Position numbers and translations under genes: made by a program
Assembly: GCF_000688295.1 (NCBI RefSeq)
Contig: NZ_JHZF01000011.1
Span: forward strand, 186,001-250,000
Source of the DNA: Pseudooceanicola nanhaiensis DSM 18065
Lineage (GTDB): Bacteria > Pseudomonadota > Alphaproteobacteria > Rhodobacterales > Rhodobacteraceae
Reading direction: 5' to 3'
DNA: 64,000 nt
In this document: piece after piece, positions 17,699 through 25,968 of the stretch
Layout: the number at the start of each line of letters is the position of its first letter
Numbering within the stretch: position 1 is the stretch's first letter
Notes under the pieces: generated by a model
What the model saw: the letters and a program-made list of their open reading frames with translations, nothing else
The model's database searches: none
What the model was told of the DNA's origin: nothing

Positions 17699-18185
17699 TC
17701 CCAGGCGTCAGTTCGAACGCCTGCTGCTGCGCACCGGCGAGATGAACTACATCTGGACCAACACCGAGAGCCTGCTGATCCACCTGATCGCGGGGCTCGC
17801 CGGGGTCGACAAGGAAACCGCGGTGGTGATCTTCCTGACCCTCAACACCACCCGGGCGCGCATCGACCTGGTGGAGCGTCTGGCCAAGATGGACCGCCGC
17901 GACGCCGAGGAACGCGACGAGGTGCTGTCGCGGTCGCGCGCGCTGTCGCGGCTGTCGGGCATCCGCAACCACTTCAACCACTGCATCTATTCGTTCGATC
18001 CCGAAAGCGGGAATGCTCACACGATCCTGATGCGCATCTCGGACCGCAAGACCGGGCTGAAGATGGGGCGGACGGATCCGGTGGACGATGCGGAACTCGC
18101 CCGGATCGAAGGCGCCATCGCGGAGCTTGTGGCGCTGAACCGCGATCTCTGGGGGCTGATCCGCGCGCGGAGCTACCCGGCGTGA
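17685..18185 (+). CDS. Small helical protein with HEPN-like RNxxxH motif
   Basis: I cannot name this 166-residue protein. It is predicted to be mostly helical. Residues 94-99 read RNHFNH within LSGIRNHFNHCIYSFD, matching the RX4H signature of HEPN domains, with Asn after the Arg as in many active HEPN RNases. Other features are a hydrophobic helix (TAVVIFLTLNTTRARIDLV) and a conserved-looking DRKTGLKMGRTDP stretch near the C terminus. It overlaps the regulator gene by 14 bp and is probably co-transcribed with it. No nucleotidyltransferase (MNT) antitoxin lies next to it, so a toxin role is not supported. A non-enzymatic HEPN-fold protein is equally possible. Confidence 0.6.
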   Translation: MLSADPRRQFERLLLRTGEMNYIWTNTESLLIHLIAGLAGVDKETAVVIFLTLNTTRARIDLVERLAKMDRRDAEERDEVLSRSRALSRLSGIRNHFNHCIYSFDPESGNAHTILMRISDRKTGLKMGRTDPVDDAELARIEGAIAELVALNRDLWGLIRARSYPA

Positions 18186-18209
18186 GGGCCGGAGCGGGGC
18201 AGGGGGCGC

Positions 18210-19223
18210 CTAGCCCTCCGAGGCCGCGCGCAGCACGCGGGCGACGTCGGGACGGTTCAGGACGTTTTCCTGCACCTCGAAATCCAGATGCGCGGCCTTG
18301 GCATGGCTCGGCAGCACCGCCGCGAGCTTCGCGTCGATCTCGGGCGGCAGCGCGGCCCGGGTTCGGGTGTCGACGAGCAGCGTCTCGGCCGCGATCCCCT
18401 CGGCATAGATGATCTGGTGCCGGTCGAAGAGCAGCTGGTAATATTCCACGAACCCGCCATCCAGCCGGGTGATCGTCTCGCCGTTCAGGAGGTGCCGGAC
18501 CTTCACGAGAAGCTCGGACCGGCCCACGCCGAGCGCGTCCTCGCGCTGGTAGACGAAGAGCCGGTGGTCGGGGCTCACGACAAGGTCGTGGTCGTTGTTC
18601 AGCGTGCCCGCGCGGATCAGGACCGGCGCGAAATCCCCGGTCGCCCGCACGGTCGAATGGCCGATCCAGCGCACCTGCTGCACGCCGTCGTCGCGGGTCA
18701 GGACCCGGTCGCCGACCTCGAGCTCCTCGATCGGCTTCTGCAGGCCCGATCCCATCGTGATATGCGTGCCGCGGGTGAAGGAGACGCAGGCGACCTCGGC
18801 AAAGCGGCGGGCCGCGCCGCGGGTGTCGATGCCGACCAGGCGGTAATCGGTCCGTGGGCGCAGCGGCACCAGCGGCAGCGCGAAGACGCGGGCGGCATGG
18901 CCGCGGGCGTCGACCTCGACCAGCACCAGCACCTCGGCCGTCTCGCCTGTGTCGGACATGAAGGTGAGGCAGCTGTCGAGGTGCAGCGCATTGCCGGGGC
19001 TGCCCGCCTCGGTCGCGGGACCCAGCCGGATCGCGCCGCTCTCGTCGCTCTCGATCTCGACCCGGATGCGTTCGGCATCCTCGGCGATGTGGTAGATGTC
19101 GTCGGGGATCAGCTCGGCCGCGAAGCTCAGTTCGTCGCCCATGTTGACGCCGTGCTCGACGGTGAAGTCGGCGGCCCGGTGGACCGGGATGGAGGCGGCG
19201 GGTTTGGCGATGGCACTGATCAT
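18210..19223 (-). CDS. Hint-domain protein (Hint_2 family)
   Basis: This 337-residue protein has an N-terminal beta-rich domain (about 1-140). A hedgehog/intein-type (Hint) domain starts at about 144: ACVSFTRGTHI, KPIEELEVGDRVLTRDDGVQQVRWIGH, then HDLVVSPDHRLF and a late YYQLLFDRHQIIYAEGIAAETL segment. In most Rhodobacterales Hint_2 proteins the first splice residue is the Cys of a CFTxGT motif. Here that position is Ser148 and the nearest Cys is 146. Self-cleavage could use Ser or be lost. The gene starts with ATG at 19223 and is convergent with the HEPN-like gene. Such proteins are frequent in this family of bacteria and their cellular role is unclear. Confidence 0.8.
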   Translation of the reverse strand: MISAIAKPAASIPVHRAADFTVEHGVNMGDELSFAAELIPDDIYHIAEDAERIRVEIESDESGAIRLGPATEAGSPGNALHLDSCLTFMSDTGETAEVLVLVEVDARGHAARVFALPLVPLRPRTDYRLVGIDTRGAARRFAEVACVSFTRGTHITMGSGLQKPIEELEVGDRVLTRDDGVQQVRWIGHSTVRATGDFAPVLIRAGTLNNDHDLVVSPDHRLFVYQREDALGVGRSELLVKVRHLLNGETITRLDGGFVEYYQLLFDRHQIIYAEGIAAETLLVDTRTRAALPPEIDAKLAAVLPSHAKAAHLDFEVQENVLNRPDVARVLRAASEG

Positions 19224-19376
19224 TCTGTCTGCTCGGATTCTGTCTGTCTCGTCCCGCGCGGGAGCGCTATGCTCCGCGGTGTAACGGCCGAATGCGGCGG
19301 GAAACGGGCGAGTTTTCGGAACTTTGCCGTCGCTGCCGTGGCCGGGAAAAGAGAGAAGAACCGAAAGGAACGGTAT

Positions 19377-20156
19377 ATGGATCTGGGGATCAAAGGCAAG
19401 ACGGCGCTGGTCTGCGCGTCGTCCAAGGGGCTGGGCCGCGGCTGCGCGATGGCGCTGGCCGCCGAGGGCGTGAACCTCGTCATCAACGCCCGCGGCGCCG
19501 AGGCGCTCGAGGCGACCGCCGAGGAGATCCGCGCGGCGCACGGCGTCGAGGTGACGGCAGTGGCCGCCGACATCACCTCCGAGGAGGGGCGCGCGAAGGT
19601 GCTCGAGGCCTGCGGTCAGATCGACATCCTGGTGAACAACGCCGGCGGTCCGCCCCCGGGCTTCTGGCCAGACTGGGAGCGCGAGGATTTCATCGCGGCG
19701 CTCGATGCCAACATGCTGACCCCGATCGCGCTGATCAAGGCGCTGGTGCCCGGCATGATCGACCGTGGCTGGGGCCGGGTGGTCAACATCACCTCCGCCT
19801 CCGTCCGTTCGCCGATCGCGCAGCTTGGCCTGTCGAACTCGGCCCGCGCCGGGCTGACGGGCTATGTCGCCGGCACCTCGCGTCAGGTCTGCGGCAAGGG
19901 TGTCATCATGAACAACCTGCTGCCGGGCAGCCACGACACCGACCGGATCAAGGCGCTGACCGAAAGCACCCGCCAGCGCGAGGGGATCACCATGGACGAG
20001 GCCGTCGCCAAGCGGAACGCGGCCAACCCCACGGGCCGGATCGGCACCGCCGAGGAATTCGGCGCGACCTGCGCCTTCATGTGCTCGCAATACGTGGGCT
20101 TCATGGTCGGCCAGAACATCCTGCTGGACGGCGGGGCCTTCAACGCGACCCTCTGA
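19377..20156 (+). CDS. SDR-family oxidoreductase with atypical active site
   Basis: This 259-residue Rossmann-fold protein has the nucleotide-binding motif ASSKGLGRG (14-22), NNAG at 87-90 and NITSAS around Ser140, all typical of short-chain dehydrogenases such as FabG. The residues expected as catalytic Tyr and Lys (YxxxK) are Ser153 and Arg157 in GLSNSARAGL. A subgroup of FabG-like SDRs shows this replacement, so classical keto-reduction is doubtful. An AAAGGAA ribosome site precedes the ATG at 19377. The stop overlaps the next start by one base (TGATG), coupling it to the AlkD-like gene. The substrate is unknown. Confidence 0.82.
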   Translation: MDLGIKGKTALVCASSKGLGRGCAMALAAEGVNLVINARGAEALEATAEEIRAAHGVEVTAVAADITSEEGRAKVLEACGQIDILVNNAGGPPPGFWPDWEREDFIAALDANMLTPIALIKALVPGMIDRGWGRVVNITSASVRSPIAQLGLSNSARAGLTGYVAGTSRQVCGKGVIMNNLLPGSHDTDRIKALTESTRQREGITMDEAVAKRNAANPTGRIGTAEEFGATCAFMCSQYVGFMVGQNILLDGGAFNATL

Positions 20157-21274
20157 TGGCCGCGGGCTTCTCGCTGAAGGACCAGCTCTTCAACCCGGCC
20201 AAGGTCGCGCGCCTTGGCCGGGAGATACACGCCGCCTGGCCGGCTTTCGACGCCGCGCTCTTCGAGCGGCGGGTCTGCGCCCGCCTGCCGGAGCTCGAGC
20301 TCAAGGCCCGCATCGCCTGGATCGCCGCGGTGCTGGACGAGATGCTCCCGCCGCGGTTCGACCACGCGGCCGAGGTGATCGAGGCGGCATTGCCCGACCC
20401 GCTCGATCCCGCGCTGACCGACAACGATTTCGGCGAGTTCATCTACGCGCCCTATGGCGAGGTAGCGGTCCTGCGCGGGCTCGAGGAGCATCGCGACCGC
20501 CTGCTCGAGCTGCTTGAGGCGATCACGCAGCGCTTCTCGATGGAATACGCGATCCGCCCGGTGCTGAACCGCTGGCCCGACGCCGGTTTCGCCCGGATGC
20601 AGGCCTGGGCCGGGCACGGGAACTATCATGTCCGGCGGCTGGCGAGCGAGGGCGCGCGCCCGCGATTGCCATGGGGGATCGGGCTGCGGGGCGACCCCCT
20701 CCGCGGCCTGTTGATCCTCGACGCGCTGCACGGCGATCCGACGCGCTACGTGACGCGCTCGGTGGCGAACCATCTCAACGACGTCGCCCGGATCGACCCG
20801 GAGGCGGCCCTGGCGCGCGTCGCGGCCTGGCGCAGGGCCGAGCGCCAGAGCCCGGCCGAGCTGGCCTGGATGACCTCCCACGCCCTGCGCGGGCTGGTGA
20901 AGGCCGGCCATCCCGGCGCGCTCGGCGTGCTGGGCTTCGATCCGGGCGCCGAGGTCGCCTGCCGGATCGACATGCTGACGCCCGAGGCCGCGATCGGCGG
21001 CACGCTGGCCTTCGACGTGACGCTCGAGGCCGGGACGGAGCTGCCGGTGCTCGTCGACTGGCTGATGGAGTTTCCCGCGGGTGGCGGCCGCCGCGGTCCG
21101 AAGGTCTTCAAGCTGAAGAAGACCGTGGTCGCCCCCGGGCAGCCGGTCGCGGCACAGGTGCGCTACCGGCTGAAGGGGGATGCGACGACATTCCGGCTGC
21201 GCCCCGGTCCCCACGCCGTGGCGGTGCAGGTGAACGGCCGGGTGCTGGCGCGCGCGCCCTTCGCGCTCGGCTGA
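20156..21274 (+). CDS. DNA alkylation repair protein (AlkD-like HEAT-repeat glycosylase)
   Basis: The 372-residue protein has helical HEAT-like repeats in its N-terminal two thirds (for example DPTRYVTRSVANHLNDVARIDP and WMTSHALRGLVKAGHPGAL). The C-terminal beta-rich region (about 275-372: GGTLAFDVTLEAG, KVFKLKKTVV, FRLRPGPHAVAVQVNG) resembles the extended forms of the AlkD family in proteobacteria. AlkD-type enzymes excise positively charged alkylated bases without base flipping. The ATG shares one base with the stop of the SDR gene. An Ogt-type repair gene lies about 17 kb away, with no sign of common control. The N-terminal start is well fixed by the overlap. Confidence 0.78.
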   Translation: MAAGFSLKDQLFNPAKVARLGREIHAAWPAFDAALFERRVCARLPELELKARIAWIAAVLDEMLPPRFDHAAEVIEAALPDPLDPALTDNDFGEFIYAPYGEVAVLRGLEEHRDRLLELLEAITQRFSMEYAIRPVLNRWPDAGFARMQAWAGHGNYHVRRLASEGARPRLPWGIGLRGDPLRGLLILDALHGDPTRYVTRSVANHLNDVARIDPEAALARVAAWRRAERQSPAELAWMTSHALRGLVKAGHPGALGVLGFDPGAEVACRIDMLTPEAAIGGTLAFDVTLEAGTELPVLVDWLMEFPAGGGRRGPKVFKLKKTVVAPGQPVAAQVRYRLKGDATTFRLRPGPHAVAVQVNGRVLARAPFALG

Positions 21275-21351
21275 GACGCCCGGTTGCGCTCCGCCCTCCG
21301 CTTGCGTAATCCCGGTCCGACCCCGGAGCCGTTCCGGGAAGGGGGCAAGAC

Positions 21352-22437
21352 GTGACCGGGCAGGCACCGCGACTGGACATCCGCAACCTCACCCGCCGCT
21401 ACGGCGGGCGCGCGGTCGTGGACGACGTGTCGCTTTCGGTCATGCCGGGGCAGGTGACCTGCCTGCTGGGCCCGTCGGGCTGCGGCAAGTCGACGACGCT
21501 GCGGATGATCGCGGGGGTCGAGACGCAGGATTCGGGCGTCGTTCTGGTCGACGGACAGCCGATCTCGGACGGGGTCCGGAACCTGCCGCCCGAACAGCGT
21601 CAGATCGGGCTGATGTTCCAGGACTTCGCGCTCTTTCCGCATCTGAGCGTGGCCGACAACGTGGGTTTCGGCCTCAAGGGCCCGAGGGCCGAGGTCCGCG
21701 CCCGTGTCGAGGAGATGCTTGCCCGGGTCGATCTCGGCCGTTTCATCGACGCCTGGCCGCACGAGCTCTCGGGCGGCGAACAGCAGCGCGTGGCGCTCGC
21801 CCGCGCGCTGGCGCCGCGGCCGCGGATCATGCTGATGGACGAACCCTTCTCGGGGCTCGACAACCGCCTGCGCGACGGCATCCGGGACGAGACGCTGGAC
21901 GTGCTGAAGGAAGCGGGCACTGCCGTCCTGCTCGTCACCCACGAGCCCGAAGAGGCGATGCGGATGGCCGACGAGATCGCGCTGATGCGCGACGGCCGGA
22001 TCGTGCAGATGGGCGCGCCCTACAACATCTACAACGCGCCCGTGGACCGCGAGGCGGTGGCCTTCTTCAGCGACATCAACGTGATCCGCGGCGTGGTGCG
22101 TGGCGCGCTGACCGAGACGCCCTTCGGCCAGTTCCTCGCCCCGGGCGTGCCCGACGGGGCCGCCGTGGACATCGTGATCCGGCCGCAGCACCTCAAGATC
22201 GACTTCGATCGCAACGGCTCCGGCCCGCTGCCGACGGCGCGGGACGGCACCCCCGCCCGCGGCATCGTCCAGCGCGCGCGTTTCATGGGGAACGAGAGCC
22301 TCGTGGAATTCCGCATGGATCACGACGGCTCGCTGATCCGCGCCACCGTCCCCAACGTCTTCCTGCCGCGCCCCGGCAAGCCGCTCTGGCTGACCATGCG
22401 CCGCGACCGCTGCTTCGTCTTCCCGGCCAAGGCCTGA
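21352..22437 (+). CDS. Orphan ABC transporter ATP-binding protein (FbpC/PotA-like)
   Basis: This 361-residue ATPase of the importer type has Walker A GPSGCGKST, a Q-loop in MFQDFALFPHLSV, the signature LSGGEQQRVALARALA and Walker B IMLMDEPFSGLD. A C-terminal TOBE-like domain (from about 255, VIRPQHLKIDFD) is typical of ferric-iron, spermidine and sulfate importers. The GTG at 21352 is preceded by GAAGGGGG. No permease or binding-protein gene is adjacent, so its membrane partner must be encoded elsewhere or the ATPase is shared. The iron-type assignment rests on overall similarity and is tentative. Confidence 0.8.
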   Translation: MTGQAPRLDIRNLTRRYGGRAVVDDVSLSVMPGQVTCLLGPSGCGKSTTLRMIAGVETQDSGVVLVDGQPISDGVRNLPPEQRQIGLMFQDFALFPHLSVADNVGFGLKGPRAEVRARVEEMLARVDLGRFIDAWPHELSGGEQQRVALARALAPRPRIMLMDEPFSGLDNRLRDGIRDETLDVLKEAGTAVLLVTHEPEEAMRMADEIALMRDGRIVQMGAPYNIYNAPVDREAVAFFSDINVIRGVVRGALTETPFGQFLAPGVPDGAAVDIVIRPQHLKIDFDRNGSGPLPTARDGTPARGIVQRARFMGNESLVEFRMDHDGSLIRATVPNVFLPRPGKPLWLTMRRDRCFVFPAKA

Positions 22438-22453
22438 GACCGCCCGCCTCCCT

Positions 22454-22478
22454 CCTCTGGTCCATGGATCCCGGGGGA
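22454..22478 (+). repeat. Intergenic repeat, CCTCTGGTC...ATCCCGGGGG type, copy 1
   Basis: The element shares CCTCTGGTC-ATG-ATCCCGGGGG with a copy at 42225-42250 (two base differences plus one G). It sits within a longer inverted repeat (GCCTCCC at 22446-22452, GGGAGGC at 22475-22481) between the convergent ABC ATPase and tadC genes, suggesting a role in transcript ends or a mobile-type repeat. Confidence 0.55.
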
Positions 22479-22608
22479 GGCGCCTGACGGCAGCCGTGGC
22501 GGCATCGTTCGGGGATCGCCGCAGCAGCGGAGGCTCATGCTGTGCGCAGGACGCGGCCACGCTTTGGCCTCGAAAGCCCACTGCGCGGAGGTCGCAGCGT
22601 AGCGTGGC

Positions 22609-23595
22609 TCACATCACCGTCACCCAGCGGATCGCGATCGGGGTCAGCATGATCAGCAGGAGCACCGGCATCATGAATCCGGCCAGGACGCCCGACATCT
22701 TGACGGGAAGCTGGTTGGCCTTGGCCTGGGCCTGGAGCTCGCGGTCGGTGCGCATCTCGGTCGCGTAGGTCTCGAGCGCCTGGGACACCGGGGTGCCGAA
22801 CTCGGTCGCCTGCTGGATCACGTTGGCGAAGGACGCCATCTCTTCGACCCCGGTCCGGCGTTCGAGCTCCGCAAATGCGCGATCGCGGGGCTTGCCGGCG
22901 TGGATCTCGAGCTGGAGGATCGTGAACTCGTCGGCAATCGGGGGGCAGAAGCGGCCGATTTCATGCGCCACGCGGGTCATGGCGGCGTCAAAGCCGAGGC
23001 CGGCCTCGATCGCGACCTGCAGCAGGTCGAGCGCGCCGGGCATGCCCCGGCGGATCGCCTTGCGGCGGTCCTTGACCTTCTGCCGCAGCCAGAGGGACGG
23101 GCCGTAGAAACCGGCCACGACAAAACCGACCGCGACGAGAAAGACCTGTGCGGTCTCGAGCCGGGAGGCGGGTTCGACAAGCCGCGCGACGGCGGAGGGC
23201 AGCGCCGCGCCGAACCAGGCCACCCAGATGAAGAGCGAGGGCAGAATGAACGCGAGCGCCGTTCGGACCATGAAGTAGGTCCGGACCGCGCCGGCACCGT
23301 GATACCCCGCCTGCCGCAGCCGCAGGGCGATCTTGCCCCGTTCCTGTCCCGAGCGCGGCACGAAGAGCCGCAGGGCCCCGGTCGGGTCGTTGTCCCAGGG
23401 GCGCACGATCTGGCTGCCCGCGCTGTCCGGCGCCGCGGCCCGGATGCGGCGCTGCTGCGGTGTCGGGCCGGACCGGACGGCGGCACCGATCCCCAGGACG
23501 GCGATGAACAACCCGGCGCCGACCATGACCTGGACCAGCAGGCGCGGGTCCGACGGGATCCCGAGAGCGGCGAGATAGGTGGTGACCTGGTCCAT
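22609..23595 (-). CDS. tadC: Tad pilus inner-membrane platform protein TadC
   Basis: This 328-residue protein carries a type II secretion F-like domain (about 180-325: MPGALDLLQVAIEAGLGFDAAMTRVA, VIQQATEFGTPVSQALETYA), with hydrophobic segments at about 20-40, 110-135, 150-170 and 300-322. TadC partners with TadB in the membrane to hold the assembling Flp pilus. It is the last gene of the operon, 10 bp after tadB. In many Tad clusters tadD follows; here it does not. The ATG at 23595 is well placed. Confidence 0.92.
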   Translation of the reverse strand: MDQVTTYLAALGIPSDPRLLVQVMVGAGLFIAVLGIGAAVRSGPTPQQRRIRAAAPDSAGSQIVRPWDNDPTGALRLFVPRSGQERGKIALRLRQAGYHGAGAVRTYFMVRTALAFILPSLFIWVAWFGAALPSAVARLVEPASRLETAQVFLVAVGFVVAGFYGPSLWLRQKVKDRRKAIRRGMPGALDLLQVAIEAGLGFDAAMTRVAHEIGRFCPPIADEFTILQLEIHAGKPRDRAFAELERRTGVEEMASFANVIQQATEFGTPVSQALETYATEMRTDRELQAQAKANQLPVKMSGVLAGFMMPVLLLIMLTPIAIRWVTVM

Positions 23596-23605
23596 TGACG
23601 TGTCC

Positions 23606-24583
23606 TCAGAAATCGAAATTCGTCAGCCGGTTCAGGATGACGGCCTGAAGCGCGGTGAGGCCGAGCACGATCGCCGCGACCGGCAGGAAGACCGGGTGAT
23701 CCTTCACGTCGAGGAAGAAGGACGGCGTCGAGCTGTAGATCGTGCCGAAGATGAGGAAGGGCATCATGGTCAGGATCAGCCCCGAAAGGCGGCCCTCGGA
23801 CGAGATGGCCCGGATCTTCTTGCGCATGTTCAACCGGTCGCGGATGACGCGCGACAGCACCGTCAAGACGCGGGCCAGGTTGCCGCCGGTGCCGTGCTGG
23901 ATGCCGACACAGACGCTCAGGTAGTGCGCGTCCTCGCTGTCGACCCGCTCGGCGAATTCCCGGAACGCCGTCGCGAGGTCGACGCCGTGGCGGATGCGGT
24001 CCTCGAGCAGGCCGAATTCGCTGCCGACCGGATCGGGCATGTCGCGGGCGACACGGCGCAGGGTGACGTTCAACGGGTGGCCGATCCGCAGCCCCCGCGC
24101 CATCATGTCGAGCGCGTCGGGCAGTTGTTGCGACAGCTTGGCCTGCCGGGCGATGGCGATCCGGTCGATGATGGCATAGGGCAGGCCGAGGCCGAGGCCG
24201 AGGGCCAGGCTCATCGCTGCGGGCGCGGGCGTCCAGGTCGAGGCGATGAAGAAGATGCCGCAGGCGAGGGCCGCGGAGATCGCCAGAACCGCGCCCGGTC
24301 CGAAGGGCAGGTTGGCGCGCGCCAGCGACCTGCGCAGCCCGCCGACGGGGCCGCGGGCGCGCTTGTCGCCCCTGGGCTGGTTGCGCAGCAGGGCCTCGAC
24401 GATCCTTTCCTCGTCGAGGCCGCGCGCGATCATGCGCATCCTGCGGTTCCGGCTGCGCGCCGCGCCGGCTTCGCCGTTGATCACCTGGCGCACGCCCTCG
24501 AACGTCATCAGGCCGCCGAGCAGGATCATCAGGTAGAGCACCACTTCCGACTGGTGCAGGCCATCGAGAAACGCGAAGCTCAT
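23606..24583 (-). CDS. tadB: Tad pilus inner-membrane platform protein TadB
   Basis: This 325-residue F-domain protein has transmembrane segments at about 12-30, 95-130 and 265-315. The cytoplasmic F domain is LPDALDMMARGLRIGHPLNVTLRRVA followed by VGIQHGTGGNLARVLTVLSRVIRDR. It forms the membrane platform with TadC and contacts the TadA ATPase. The start ATG at 24583 overlaps the tadA stop (ATGA), giving translational coupling. It matches TadB family length. Confidence 0.92.
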   Translation of the reverse strand: MSFAFLDGLHQSEVVLYLMILLGGLMTFEGVRQVINGEAGAARSRNRRMRMIARGLDEERIVEALLRNQPRGDKRARGPVGGLRRSLARANLPFGPGAVLAISAALACGIFFIASTWTPAPAAMSLALGLGLGLPYAIIDRIAIARQAKLSQQLPDALDMMARGLRIGHPLNVTLRRVARDMPDPVGSEFGLLEDRIRHGVDLATAFREFAERVDSEDAHYLSVCVGIQHGTGGNLARVLTVLSRVIRDRLNMRKKIRAISSEGRLSGLILTMMPFLIFGTIYSSTPSFFLDVKDHPVFLPVAAIVLGLTALQAVILNRLTNFDF

Positions 24584-25959
24584 GTGGGCATTCCTTCCTG
24601 CGCAAAGGTGTCGGCCGACAGCTCGACCCCGTTGGCGACCAGCTTGTCCATGAACTTCGGACGGATGCCGGTGTAGACCATCTCGCCCAGGACCTCGCCG
24701 TTCTGGCCCTTGCCGCGTTTGCGGAAGGCGAAGATGTCCTGCATCGTCACGACGTCGCCCTCCATCCCGGTCACTTCCGAGATGCTCATCACGCGCCGGC
24801 GGCCGTCGCTGAGGCGGGAGAGCTGGACGATCACGTCGACCGACGAGGCGATCTGCCCGCGGATCGTGCGCATCGGGATGTCGGCGCCCAGCATCGTCAC
24901 CATCTGCTCGAGCCGGCCGAGCGCATCGCGCGCCGTATTGGCGTGCACCGTGGTCATCGACCCGTCGTGCCCGGTGTTCATCGCCTGCAGCATGTCGAAG
25001 CATTCCGAGCCGCGCACCTCGCCCACGATGATCCGGTCGGGCCGCATCCTGAGCGCGTTGCGCACGAGGTCGCGCTGCGTGATCGCGCCGGAGCCCTCGA
25101 TATTCGGGGGCCGGGTCTCCAGGCGGACGACATGGTCCTGCTGCAATTGCAGCTCGGCCGCGTCCTCGATCGTCACGATGCGCTGGCGCATGTCGATGAA
25201 GGAGGACATGGCGTTCAGCATCGTCGTCTTCCCCGACCCGGTGCCGCCCGAGATCAGGACGTTCAGCCGCGCCTCCACCAGGCCGCGCAGCACCTCGGCG
25301 GCCCCGGGCGTCAGCGCGCCGGCCTGCACCAGCCGGTCCAGCGAATAGGGCTGGCGCGAGAACTTGCGGATCGACATCGACGGGCCATCGACCGCGCAGG
25401 GACGGATGATCGCGTTGACCCGGCTGCCATCGGCCAGGCGGGCGTCGACCCATGGCTGGGATTCGTCGATCCGCCGGCCGATGGACGACACGATCTTGTC
25501 GATGATCCGCAGCAAGTGGCGTTCGTCGCGGAACCGGACCTGGGTGCGTTCCAGCATGCCGAAGCGTTCGACGTAGACGTTCTCGTGGCTGTTCACGAGG
25601 ATGTCGTTGATCGTCGGATCGGCCAGCAGCGGCTCGAGCGGGCCGAGGCCGGTGACCTCGAAGATCAGCTCCTCGACCAGTTTCTGCATCTCGTCCGGCC
25701 GCAACGGGCGCCCCTGTTCCGCCAGGAGTTGCGTGACGAGGCCCGCAATCTGCCGCTTCAGTTCTCCGGCCTCGACCTTGTCGATCATCGCCAGGTTCAG
25801 CCGGTCCAGAAGCGCCTCGTGCAGGCTGCTCTTGAGTTCGAGCCAGTTCTGCAGCGCGACGTCGATCTCGGGCTGCGCGGGGGCTGCGGGGGCCGCCGGT
25901 TTCAGCGGCACGACCTTTGGCCTGTCGTCCTGCTTCCGGCTGAGGAATTCGTTGAACAT
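24580..25959 (-). CDS. tadA: Tad pilus assembly/secretion ATPase (CpaF/TadA)
   Basis: This 459-residue VirB11-like ATPase powers Flp pilin assembly. The N-terminal region contains RFRDERHLLRIIDKIVSSIGRRIDESQPWVDARL. Walker A is ISGGTGSGKTTML at about 233-245, followed by the Asp box IVTIEDAAEL, Walker B-like DRIIVGEVRGSE and the His box (GHDGSMTTVHANT). An Ala/Pro linker near residue 20-30 precedes the helical N-terminal domain. It sits between cpaE and tadB and overlaps tadB by 4 bp. Confidence 0.95.
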   Translation of the reverse strand: MFNEFLSRKQDDRPKVVPLKPAAPAAPAQPEIDVALQNWLELKSSLHEALLDRLNLAMIDKVEAGELKRQIAGLVTQLLAEQGRPLRPDEMQKLVEELIFEVTGLGPLEPLLADPTINDILVNSHENVYVERFGMLERTQVRFRDERHLLRIIDKIVSSIGRRIDESQPWVDARLADGSRVNAIIRPCAVDGPSMSIRKFSRQPYSLDRLVQAGALTPGAAEVLRGLVEARLNVLISGGTGSGKTTMLNAMSSFIDMRQRIVTIEDAAELQLQQDHVVRLETRPPNIEGSGAITQRDLVRNALRMRPDRIIVGEVRGSECFDMLQAMNTGHDGSMTTVHANTARDALGRLEQMVTMLGADIPMRTIRGQIASSVDVIVQLSRLSDGRRRVMSISEVTGMEGDVVTMQDIFAFRKRGKGQNGEVLGEMVYTGIRPKFMDKLVANGVELSADTFAQEGMPT

Positions 25960-25968
25960 CTCGCCCCC

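Noticed and set aside
17685-18185. A toxin-antitoxin pair of the HEPN-MNT type
   Set aside because: The neighbour is a LuxR-type regulator, not a minimal nucleotidyltransferase. Only the RNxxxH motif supports HEPN.
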